A stretch of DNA of 58,859 nt from NCBI GenBank assembly GCA_037176905.1, contig JBBBWG010028224.1:1-58859 (forward strand). Reading direction: 5' to 3'. The notes beneath the pieces are model-generated. The model ran no database searches and had not been told where the DNA came from. It was given only the letters and a program-made list of their open reading frames with translations. This document shows, in pieces, positions 12,912-24,700 of the stretch. Within the stretch, counting starts at the first letter, position 1, and each line of letters begins with the position of its first letter. The translations under genes and the position numbers were made by a program. This DNA comes from Azolla pinnata (Eukaryota; Streptophyta; Polypodiopsida; Salviniales; Salviniaceae).

Positions 12912-14926
12912 TTATATTAGATTTATGTTTTGAAGTTTATGGAATATTTTATGACCTTACACTATTATTTATTTCATAAACTTTCATTCACAGACATAGC
13001 TTATCCATTTCTTAAAATAAAAATATTGAAGAATAGTACTGGGATGGCTAACCTGTCGGGAAGTCCTGCACCCTTTCTGGTGATGATTGGAAAATGAGAA
13101 AAAAAATTCTTTCAATTAAAATTTTCTTAACTCTTGGGTTTGTCAAGTTTTTGCTTCACATCGTGGTCGGTCACATTAGAGCTTTTTATCATGACTTTAC
13201 TTCATGATTCCAACCATTATTAATGTTTAACGTTTGGTGACAATATAATCAAAATTGGGCCTTGTAACATTTAGTACATCTATCACTTTAATTTTATGTA
13301 ATAAATTAGTACTTAATTATTATTGTGCAAGGTTTTATCTTCTCAAAAAGAGCCTTGGAAACTTAAGGCTATGATCAACACAACTATAACAAACTACCAA
13401 GAATCACTAATAGTGTAAGGCTAGAATCATTAATAATGTAAGTTACGAGCGACAAGACTACGAATTCGAAAACAAAAGTGGTGAAACTAAAAGTTTAGAG
13501 CTAGGAACGATAAGGCTAAAAACTCTAGAAGTTATGAACAACGCAAGAGCATGAAAAAAGATAATATAAGATTAAACAAAAGAACTAGATTGATGTATTA
13601 ATGACTAACATTCAATCTGTCAAGAAGTTTACAAGTGTTTATGTGAGCTAAATTATATGTATTCGAATATCATGGGGACTAATTCAAAACCCTCTCGAAC
13701 CATTTAGGACTTTTTAGAGGTGTGTCTCTAAAAAGTATTTCTCGTTTTCCGTTTTGATGATATCCACTTCCATTGAACATGTACATCTGAATGTTTTGCC
13801 AATGGTGGTTGGGCCTTCTCCTTTTAAATTAGTTATCTTTTGTAATGAACAAAATTTAAGAGTTTGACAGTTAAAATTTTGACTAAAAAGTAAATTTCAA
13901 TTTGTCTAAAACTATTTATATTAGATTTATGTTTTGAAGTTTATGGAATATTTTATGACCTTACACTATTATTTATTTCATAAACTTTCATTCACAGACA
14001 TAGCTTATCCATTTCTTAAAATAAAAATATTGAAGAATAGTACTGGGATGGCTAACCTGTCGGGAAGTCCTGCACCCTTTCTGGTGATGATTGGAAAATG
14101 AGAAAAAAAATTCTTTCAATTAAAATTTTCTTAACTCTTGGGTTTGTCAAGTTTTTGCTTCACATCGTGGTCGGTCACATTAGAGCTTTTTATCATGACT
14201 TTACTTCATGATTCCAACCATTATTAATGTTTAACGTTTGGTGACAATATAATCAAAATTGGGCCTTGTAACATTTAGTACATCTATCACTTTAATTTTA
14301 TGTAATAAATTAGTACTTAATTATTATTGTGCAAGGTTTTATCTTCTCAAAAAGAGCCTTGGAAACTTAAGGCTATGATCAACACAACTATAACAAACTA
14401 CCAAGAATCACTAATAGTGTAAGGCTAGAATCATTAATAATGTAAGTTACGAGCGACAAGACTACGAATTCGAAAACAAAAGTGGTGAAACTAAAAGTTT
14501 AGAGCTAGGAACGATAAGGCTAAAAACTCTAGAAGTTATGAACAACGCAAGAGCATGAAAAAAGATAATATAAGATTAAACAAAAGAACTAGATTGATGT
14601 ATTAATGACTAACATTCAATCTGTCAAGAAGTTTACAAGTGTTTATGTGAGCTAAATTATATGTATTCGAATATCATGGGGACTAATTCAAAACCCTCTC
14701 GAACCATTTAGGACTTTTTAGAGGTGTGTCTCTAAAAAGTATTTCTCGTTTTCCGTTTTGATGATATCCACTTCCATTGAACATGTACATCTGAATGTTT
14801 TGCCAATGGTGGTTGGGCCTTCTCCTTTTAAATTAGTTATCTTTTGTAATGAACAAAATTTAAGAGTTTGACAGTTAAAATTTTGACTAAAAAGTAAATT
14901 TCAATTTGTCTAAAACTATTTATATT
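12912..14926. repeat. perfect tandem duplication, 1,004-bp unit
   Basis: Unit 1 covers 12912-13915 and unit 2 covers 13916-14919, followed by 7 bases of a third. I found no mismatch between the copies by eye. The unit is AT-rich with no open frame of note. Each copy contains a perfect 10-bp inverted repeat CTTTTTAGAG / CTCTAAAAAG with a 6-nt loop (13710-13735 and 14714-14739). No terminal repeats or target-site duplication of a known transposon class are visible. It may be a very recent duplication or an assembly duplication. Confidence 0.93.
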
Positions 14927-16687
14927 TTTCACACATCGTTTCTAGAAGATGAAGTTCTTTTCTAGCATTAAATTAATTAACCAATTATCAGTTTAAATGA
15001 TTGCATTGTAAAAATGAATATTGCATTTTAGATGCATGTAAAAATAATATAATATTGTAGGTCAATAGTGTAAGTTGTGCAAATAAAACTATTAATAACT
15101 TATGATTCACAATATTCAATATTTGAATTCTGAAAAATTAATATATACTTAGAAAAAATAAAATAAAAAATTTACATTATACATTGCATTAGATTAACAC
15201 AAAGTGCATCTAAACATCTAACAACAAGCAACAACAATCTCATGTTTAAAGTTTACGATGAATCGTATTTAGTACATATAAAAATAATGAACAGCATTAT
15301 GATAGCTACTGTAGTAAAACTAAACGACACATAAAAAAATGTAAAAGTCATTAAAAGCAAGTTAGAATCAAGCTAATACATTCAAATGCAATCTTATTTC
15401 ACTTTCTTATCAGTAATAACACCTAATTAAAAAAAATGTTAGCATACATTTGACTATGAAATTATCACAATGATCAACACTATGAAAATGACCTTATTAT
15501 AAGTCCAAACAAGTAACTTCTCTCTATTTGAGAATGAGCCTGATATATAGTTTTTAATTCGACATATTCGTAGAAATAAACCATTAACTTTTATTCTTTG
15601 GTCAATTTAAACGAGAGACATTGATAACAAAATATTAATAGTTTTGTGGATTCAAGACACGGCAGAGTTATAAATCTAAAGGCATAGATTGGGATCCCAC
15701 CATCAGAACAATAGCACCAAGGCTGCTTGAGTCACATTTAATCTTTTTCTTCAAGTTTAAAATGTGAAGGTCATGTGGTTCCCTTATTTTTAATTGTCTT
15801 TGCTCACTAGCCAACAACACACTAATAAGATTTTGACACTAATATACCAATTGTTTGTCGAGAAGACACTATAATTAACTTGCCACCTTGACCAAATTAT
15901 GTGAATAACACACGTTGGAAGAGTCCCAAACTAGAATTGTAGCTTCCTTTCGGTGTTGAGACGATGAACTACGTTTACATGTCAGTTTGTAACTTCTCGG
16001 TGATCATCCTTTCGTAGTTAAAGGGAATGGCCATTGAAACTGCGTGCAAAATCATTAATTAAGCCATAATCACCATTTTTAACCGCGTTTAGCTCTATAA
16101 AGTTGTATGCTTTAGCGATAGTTTAACAAATCCGAATTATGAATCGGCTCCCTAAAAAGAACTGAGAATGCCAAACGTTACATCGATCAAACTTAAGAGG
16201 AGATTTCTTTTTCATCCCGTGTAGTGGAACAGGCAAAAAAAAAAAAAAAAAAACCCAAAGTATGATCCATCCACGCACGCGTTGATCCGAAGAGCAAAAA
16301 TATAATATTGTTGCAAACTTTTTTTGTCGTATACGCATCGATCGGTCAGATAAGATGCATCGTGTACAGGTTCGAGACGTGGGGCCAACGGGGTGTGAAA
16401 CCAAAAGGAACGGATACGTAAGCGCTCCCTGATCAGGAGATATGGGCAAGTAGGCAGACGAGCAGGTCCGATGCCTCTTTTCTAAAGCACTATGGATTGG
16501 ACTAAAAACGCGATCTAGATAGCAGAGCGAGTCCTAAATTAAACGCGCTGTCGGGGGTTCGAGGTCAGGCTTTTTTTGCGTAGCAGTTTCCTGGGGGGTC
16601 AAGAAAGCCCTGTTCTGTCGCCGGGTCCAAGATCGAACGAGTCTCGTTCGCATTATTCTGAAGTCCCATTGCCCCCTGTTCGAGCTG
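14927..16687. other. AT-rich intergenic DNA
   Basis: No gene or tandem repeat was recognised. There is an A-run at about 16235-16252. The GC content rises after 16.25 kb. The minus-strand open frame of 108 codons at 16123-16449 has no family resemblance and crosses the homopolymer. Confidence 0.45.
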
Positions 16688-16905
16688 TATATTCATTTGT
16701 CTATGTGTGTGTATGAATGCATATTCATTTGTATATGTACATGTATGGATGCATGTTTCATCTGTCTGTGTAGATGTATGAATGCATATTCATCTGTATA
16801 TGTACATGTATGGATGCATGTTTCATCTGCCTATGTACATGTATGAATGCATATTCATCTGTATATGTACATGTATGAGTGCATATTCATCTGTATATAT
16901 TTATA
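16688..16905. repeat. tandem array, unit about 32-36 bp
   Basis: About six copies of TATTCATCTGTATATGTACATGTATGAATGCA-like units, differing mainly at ATTCAT/TTTCAT and GAATG/GGATG. TGTACATGTA palindromic cores recur. It resembles, in core motif, the 11.2-12.0 kb array. Confidence 0.8.
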
Positions 16906-17129
16906 TACACACACACACATGTATGTATGTATGTATGCATATTCACTAGCAAAGCATTTGACGAGACGAATGGTCGACGAGCCCAGATGACCTTTGGTCC
17001 TCTGGCCCCTAGGCATGATCAATCAACTGATAACAACGGCCTCCGATCTGATGTACAAGCCGGGCCGCGAATCGTGATGAATCAGAGCACTTGCTCGATG
17101 TCGGAAAAGTGGACAACCATGTTCTGTTC

Positions 17130-18170
17130 TGCAATACAGACACACACGCACATATGTTTGTTTATATATATATATATATATATCTCTATATATGTATACA
17201 CAAACACCCCGAAGTCACCAGGGAAAATAGTTACCCCAAACATGCACGCACGCATGCATGCATGCATTTGATCCATTCTGCACACCGAATCGACACGAAT
17301 GCATGTGCTCCTTTGCGTATGCGATTCATGCATATATGCATGCGTACAGAGCCGGCGCAGAGGCATACATACATGTATGCATGATGGGTATGCATGCATG
17401 CTTATAGATGCATACACTCTATCTGCTTGCAATGCATAGATGCATGCATCACGCACACACGTGCATGCATCCATACATCCATCCACACACACATGCACAC
17501 ATACTTACATACACACACGCACACATACAAATACACACGTGGGTTTGGGAATACGTACTTATGCAATGCATGCATGCTCGCGTACGGCGTATACATACAT
17601 GGGAGAAACGCATAGATACGCACAAATACATCGATGCATACGTACACATACGCATAGATGGAATGCATGCATACGCCTGCATGCATACGCACATACCTAC
17701 CTACTCACCGAAATAGACACACATACATACATACACACATACGCACACATACATACATACACGCACACACATACATGCACACATACATACCTACCTATTC
17801 ACTGAAATAGACATACACACATACATACATACACACATACGCACACATACATACATACACGCACATACACACGCACACACGTACATACATACGCACACAT
17901 GCATGCACATCTGCATACATACATACGCGCACATGCATGCACATCCACATACATACATACGCGCACATGCATGCACACATACATACGCACGCATGCATCC
18001 ATACATGCTTACGCAATACGTGCATGCACACACATACACACACATCCACACACGCACACGTGCGCGCACACACACACACACATACATACATGGTACGGAT
18101 ACGGCCGTATAGGAATACATACGGCGCAAGCGCATGTGTACGGATGAGTATACGAATACGTAGATGAAAG
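17130..18170. repeat. CATA/CACA/CATGCA simple-sequence block upstream of KEG
   Basis: More than 1 kb of alternating purine-pyrimidine DNA: a TA run (about 17164-17192), CATGCATG clusters (about 17250-17420, 17560-17575, 17660-17690, 17895-18010) and CATA/CACA tetramers. A unit of about 92 bp beginning CTACCTA(C/T)TCAC(C/T)GAAATAGACA occurs at about 17697 and again at about 17789. The many open frames on both strands are repeat artefacts. Confidence 0.9.
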
Positions 18171-18180
18171 CGTACAAATA

Positions 18181-18790
18181 CATGAAGAAGAAGAAGAAGA
18201 AGAAGAAGAAGAAGCAGAAGCAGAAGCAGAAGCAGAAGCAGAAGCAGACGAAGCAGAAGACGACGACGACGACTTGATCACCATCATCATCTCCTCTTCC
18301 TCTGTGTTTTTCCTTTTCACCATAGCTTTTCTGTTTTGGAAACAGAGGGCATTCCTTCTCCTCTCCTGCTTCTCCTCTTCCTCCTCCTCCTCCTCCTCCT
18401 CTTCTTCTTCTTCTTCTTCTTCTTCTTCCTCTTCTGCTTCTCACATTTCTCTTTCTTTCTTGCTCTCTTTCTTCCTTCCTTGTTCACATACAGCCGGATC
18501 TCCTTGTCGCCGTGGCAGATGCGTGAAGCTTTGCTTGTACCCCCGCCGGATTCTCCTCAGATCGGGCCGATCTGCTCCGGGTTGAGTCCACCCTAAGGCG
18601 AGCGCAGAGCCGAAAACAGGAAGGGAAGAAAGCCCTGAAGTTGCACAGAAACATAAGAGGGAAAATTGAGGCAAAGGAAGAAGAAAAGGACGTCGACGAC
18701 GACGAAGAGGAAGAAGAAGAAGAAGGAGGAAGAGGAAGGAGGAGGAGGAGGAGGAGGAGGAGACGGAGACGGAGACGAAAGACGGGGAAC
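18181..18790 (+). promoter_or_regulatory. KEG upstream region / 5' leader with triplet runs
   Basis: A GAA run passing into GCAGAA hexamers (18182-18260), GAC triplets, then CTC and CTT runs (about 18376-18430) and a GAA/GAG/GGA purine tract just before the KEG start (about 18676-18780). Such CTT and GA-rich tracts are common in plant 5' leaders. No clear TATA box was identified. An ATG at 18641 is in frame with KEG with no stop between. Confidence 0.4.
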
Positions 18791-21700
18791 ATGAAGCTTC
18801 CGGTGTGTTCGATCTGCCAGAACACGTACAATGAGGAGCAAAGAGCTCCGATGCTGCTGCAGTGCGGGCATAGCTTCTGCAAGGAGTGCCTGTCTCGGAT
18901 GTTTGCAGCGAGCGCGGAGCACACGCTCGTGTGCCCGAAATGCAGGCAACCGTCAAGAGTAGGGAACACAGTAGAAACCCTAAGGAAGAACTATGCGATG
19001 CTGTCGCTCGTCAGCAACCATAGCCACAAAAGTAAGAGCCACAACCATAGCCATAGCCATAGCCATTGCCATAGCCATAACAATACTACTCCTACTCCTA
19101 CTCCTCCTACTACTACTACTGTTACTGCAAGAGCAAGAGCAAGAGCAAGAGCAAGAGCAAGGGCTAGTACTAATGCTCATACTAATGGGAACTCTGAATG
19201 CACAGCTGAAGAGGAGGATGTGGCCGAGGAGGATTATGGAGATGGAGATGGAGATGGAGATGGGGATGGGGATGTGGATGTGGATGTGGATGGGGAGGGG
19301 GCCGCCGCCGATGACGATGACAACGACGACGACGGCGACGATGACGACGACGACGACGATGATGAGGATGCGACGACGACAACAGCTGCTTCGATATCGA
19401 ATTTCTTCTCTTCATCATCGGATCGGATGCAGGATCGGATGCAGGATCGGATGCAGGATCGGATGCCCCAGCGGAGGAGCACCGCGGCGCTGCTTCAGGC
19501 GAGTCCTTCGGCATGGATTACCATAGCTAGCTGCCCGGGCCTATACCCGGGCCTGGGAGCCCACACGATCCGCCTCGGCTCCCTCATCGGGAAAGGCGGG
19601 CCCAGGCTCGGGCAAGAGCTCTGGTCTGCTACCCTCTCCGGGCCCAATGGCTGCTGCAAGCACCGAGTCGCCGTGAAATGCCTCCCCATCCCCCAAGGCA
19701 TGGACCTCGATTGGGTCCAATCCCGCCTCGATGCCCTCCGCCGCGCCACGATGTGGTGCCAGAACGTCTGCGCCTTCTATGGCGCCTGCGAGCACGACGG
19801 CAAGCTCTGCATCGTCATGGATCGCTACTCGGGCTCCGTCCAGGAGAAGATGCAGAAGAACGAAGGGAGGCTTACCCTCGAGCAAATTCTCAGGTAAGCG
19901 ATCGTTGCCCCCTCCCTTCTTTTTCTCCTTCTTGTGCTGGCTTTTGGGTACATATGCATATCCTTTTGGAAGGTTACCTATTCGCATTCTAGGCTTAGGC
20001 TCTCGTTTGTGTACGTCGTATGTATATGCATAATCCTTTTGTTTGTCGTATTTGATGTTTAGTTGTTTGTCGTATCTGATTTCGTAAGGTTGTTTGTCGT
20101 ATTTGATGTTTAGTTGCTCGGTTGGGTGCAGTCGTTTGCATATGCGTAATCCTTTTGCAAGGTTATCTATTTGCATGTGAGGTTTAAGTGATCGCTTGAG
20201 TACATTTGCATGCATATGCATATCCTTTTGGAAGGTTATCTGTTTGCTTTTTAGGTTTGGGTACTTGTTGGGTACATTCGAACGGTTGTTGATTTCTGTG
20301 TGGCATTATCTAGATACTACAAAGGATGCCTGGATAAGAATTCCATCTTGTTTGGATTTGGAAGGTTCTATTACATCATCGCATTTGAAGTTTAGGCAGT
20401 TGTTGGGGCCGTGACCTCGAAAGGTTATGGATTTTGAAAGCTTTGCCAATTTCTGTGTTTCATTAGCCAGGTATCTCCAAATGCCCTTGTGAATAGATTT
20501 TAGGAGTGGGGTTCCATCATATTCGCTGCAGATGTTCTATTATCACCTCTGCATTTGAAGTTTAGGCAGCTTCTTGTTACATACATACCCCTCTGAAAGT
20601 TTATAATTTCTGTGTTGTATTTGCTCAATACCCCCCAATACAGCAATATGTGGACAGTACTTCCATTGTTTTTGGCGCAGAGTTAGGTATCATTCAACTT
20701 CACCCGTGTCTTGGGAAATTGATCTCTGTGACAGGTGAAAGGGATATAAGTGCCATTGTATTTGGGCTAAGAGCTGGATGTAGAGTGTGTAAATCTTTGA
20801 AAGCTTGCTTTTTTCTATAATCAGGATCATAGAATAATGATGTCAATTATGATGACCTATGATGCTCGGGAGTCAGTAGGCTAGATATTTAGCCTCTGAA
20901 CTACCTTTGTGATGTGGCCAGCTACTGTCATATCTGAATCAAGCTTTCCTGCCATATAATGAGCTAGCCACTGTCATTTGAATGTCATGAACTTAGTGCC
21001 CACGTCTTCTTCCAAGACTTGAGCATAGATACATTGATTATTAGCATCCTTCATTTTCAAAGTCACAGCTTGAGGGTCAGTTTCATGAAGTCCTAATATA
21101 ACTTCTTTCTCTCTATGTACCTTACATGCAAAATTTCCACTTTCTTTCTGTGATTATTTTTCATCATGGCGACTTCTTAGACTGAATTTCTTTGAGCATA
21201 TTGTTGGTCTTGTGTTTAGATAACCTAATGAAAGGAGTGTTGAACCAGGTATGGTGCTGACATAGCCCGTGGAATGGCTGAGCTTCATGCGGCAGGAGTT
21301 GTGTGCATGAACTTGAAGCCCACAAATCTGCTCTTAGATTCAACGGGGAGAACGGCTGTCTCGGACTATGGACTACCTGAGATTTTGAAGAAGCCTAATT
21401 GTAGGAAATTCAAGTGTTCAGGAAGTGATGACGGTACATCTCGCCTACACTCTTGTCTTGAGTGTACAATGGTGAGCCCTCATTATATAGCACCTGAAGC
21501 ATGGGAGCCTATGCGGAAGTCAGCTTTGAATATCTTTGGAGATGATCGTGTGGGTGTTTCACCTGAATCTGACGTGTGGAGCTTTGGTTGCGTTATGGTA
21601 GAGATGTGTACGGGAGCGGTTCCGTAAGTTGGTTTAAAGGTTTTCTGGAAAGGCTCGCAAATACCTGTGAATTTTCTTTATTTCTCTAGATACCATTTTA

Positions 21701-24700
21701 CTTTTGCTGCATCCCCAAATACCCAGCTATTTGAGCAATGGTATGGTCGATTTGTCTGTTTTATTTTCCCTTCGGGGTTTACCAACATACAACTGAGAAA
21801 AAAAAGTATGGACCCTGTAATTGCTCATATAACACATTTAATCAGCCTAGTGATGGTTCCTAAGGTTATTTGGGGGGATGCCAAAAATGTAGTGGTATTT
21901 GCAGAAATGAAGAAAAGAATAGGGGTTTGTTAAAGCTTTCCTCTATTGGAGTCCAATATGTGCTTCAATTTATTCTCTCAAGGGAATTAGAAGGATCGAT
22001 GTTAACGGAATATACATTTTTTAGGTGGGCTGGCTTGAGTTCTGATGAGATATATAAAGCTGTAGTGAAGGGACGGAGACAGCCTCCTCAATATGCTGGT
22101 GTTGTTGGTGTTGGCATGCCAAGAGAACTGTGGAAGATGATTGGAGAATGTCTGCAATTCAAGCCTACAAAGAGACCGACCTTTTCGGCAATGCTTTCTA
22201 TTTTCTTGCGCCACCTGCAAGAAATGCCATGGAGTCCTCCCCAAAGTCCTGAAGCGTAAGTATATGCAAAAAACTTGATAGAAACAGCTTAATGCTGCAG
22301 TTCTATTTGGACTCTAAGCGTATACTCAAGTAGTTATGTGGTTCATCATCCTTATGTTCAGATCGTTTTCAAAAGATTCAGATAGTTCTGGATTGAAGCC
22401 ATCTCCCTCATCTGTTTTAGAGTTTGTGGAGGATGTGCAAACAGCACTTCATCATCTGGTTTCTGAAGGGGACACGGAAGGTGTCAGGTTAGTAGGACAT
22501 AGAAATGCATCGACAGAAGCATAATCCATACATTATATTTGTGTGCATGGTAAAAATTCTGAATTTGCTCTGGTAAGTTTTACCCTTGTCCTGCGCTGGA
22601 AAGGGTTTATGTGTTCTCTTTGAATTCTTAAGTCTGGAGATTGATATTTTGAGCCGTTTTTCTTTCTATTCTCACAATATTTTTTCCACATGAAGGTTGA
22701 TATAATGTAACTAGTATGTATAATATTCTTATTATTTGTATATGTATATTGGTTTCCAAATGGGATATAGAAATTTGTTAGCAAGAGCAGCGGTTGGAAA
22801 GACGGGATGTTCACTTGGCGCACTTCTTGATAGCCGCAACGAGTATGGACAGACAGCCCTTCATATGGCTGTGATGAGGGGTTCAGTAGAAATGGCTAAC
22901 ACAATTTTAGATCATCCAGAAGCTGATGTAGATGTGCTCGATAAAGATGGGAACCCTCCCATATTTTTCACTTTAGCATATGGTATGACTGAGTGTCTAA
23001 AGGCTTTAATAAGAAGAGGAGCTGATGTAAATGTGAGACTTAAAGAGGGACTTGGCCCTTCCATTTCTCATATGTGTGCTGGCTGTGGTGAACCAGAGTG
23101 CATGCAGGTGAAATGTGAAGGCCCCTTTATTTTTTGTTCTATTTCTGCTTATGTGGTGGGTCAGGATTTACTTATCTGGACAGTATTTGCAGGTATTGCT
23201 TTCTGCCGGAGCTGACATTAATGCCGTTGATAATGAAGGAAAAACAATTCTACACATGGCCATTGAGACAAAGCGCACCAGCTGCGCAATAATCATTTTA
23301 GAGAATGGAGGCTGTGGCTTAATGGGTGTTCGTGATGGAACTGATACGACGTAAGCCTGAGTTATCTGTACATACTGATGGTCATTGTTATGGTATTTTG
23401 ATGCTCAAATGTGCTTGCATGATTATATATATTAGGCCACTTCATCTCTGTATCTCCACAAAAAATGTGAATGTGGTGAAGAAATGGGTAGAGATGGCCA
23501 CACCAGAAGAAAAGAAGGTAGCATTAGAAATCCCAAGCAGTACAGGAACTGCATTATGCATGGCAGCAGCTCTTAAGAAAGCACATGAGTCAGGTAAAAC
23601 CTAGTCATCAGTTTGTTATGGATAATAAACCTGATTATGTTATACTCGATCCTTTTTCTGGATGTTTGATTGTACCTGTGCTAATGTTTCCACTGCTATA
23701 TTTTTTTTCCATTTGAGCTTTCTTTTCATCATTAATGTAAACAATGCCTAGTGAAAGGTCTATTTGATGAATGGGCCAACTGGGAGGAAGGGAGACAAAT
23801 TAGGACAGAACGATAGACAAACAGGGAGAGCATTATCTTCAAAAGGAGAAGGAAAAGGTTTAAGCGAAGCAGGAAAAGTTTGATTAGAAAAGGGAAGAAA
23901 GGATTTAGGTAAGGCAAAGAGATGAGCGGTGGATGAGCCATATGGAATGCACCTGAATAATCCATTTGGAGCTGTTGTATGGCCATAGAGTCCCTTTTCT
24001 TGTCATCCTCTCTTCTCAATAGTAATCTTAAATTTCAAGTGTAAATTACTGTAAGAACGTGTTGTCAATCATATAAATGGTTGAGTCTCATGAATTTCAC
24101 ATTTCGGTTATGCTGACATTTCAAGGGTGAGAAATATGAGAAAATCTACTAGGAACATTGATTTAATTTCACATAGGAGGGAAGATCTATGTGAATGATA
24201 TCTGAGTATAAAACTGATTGAATGTTTAGCAATGACACAAGAATGCAATATTCTTGGATTTGGTTGTGGTTGATAACTGCACGGGCATGATTGTTTGTGG
24301 CATATGCAAACTGGCATATGCAAATCTCTTTGGTTTAAGCGGCAAACCATTACCATTCTCATCTGCTGTACATCTAACTACTGGTTTATATGCACAAAAT
24401 ATTCTGTTTTGAGCTTGAATCATGTAGTTAATTGAGTGAATTTATATAACACCCAAAGGTCCGGAAACTACGTTCCACTTGTCGAGAATAATGTTCAGCT
24501 ATTGGAAATGCCATAATTTTTATGAGCGTGGCATTCCACTATTGCACTAGATCTGATTTTTTTATATTTTGGGCCGCTTACATGCAAAAAGCAGTTAGGA
24601 TTATTATCTAGAGTTATGTGCATGCTTGAGAACATGCATGTATGGAAAGGTGATCTGCACATCATGATCATCCATGTTTGGGATAAGAAAATTGTAAATG

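Noticed and set aside
12912..14926. LTR-retrotransposon with long terminal repeats
   Set aside because: The two 1,004-bp copies abut directly with no internal region, TG...CA ends or primer-binding site.
17690..18100. CRISPR-like regular repeats
   Set aside because: Simple CATA/CACA microsatellite without unique spacers, in a plant nuclear sequence.
17791..18444. 217-codon minus-strand frame with Cys/Val/Met-rich repeats and poly-Phe
   Set aside because: Product of CATA/CACA and GAA microsatellites upstream of KEG.
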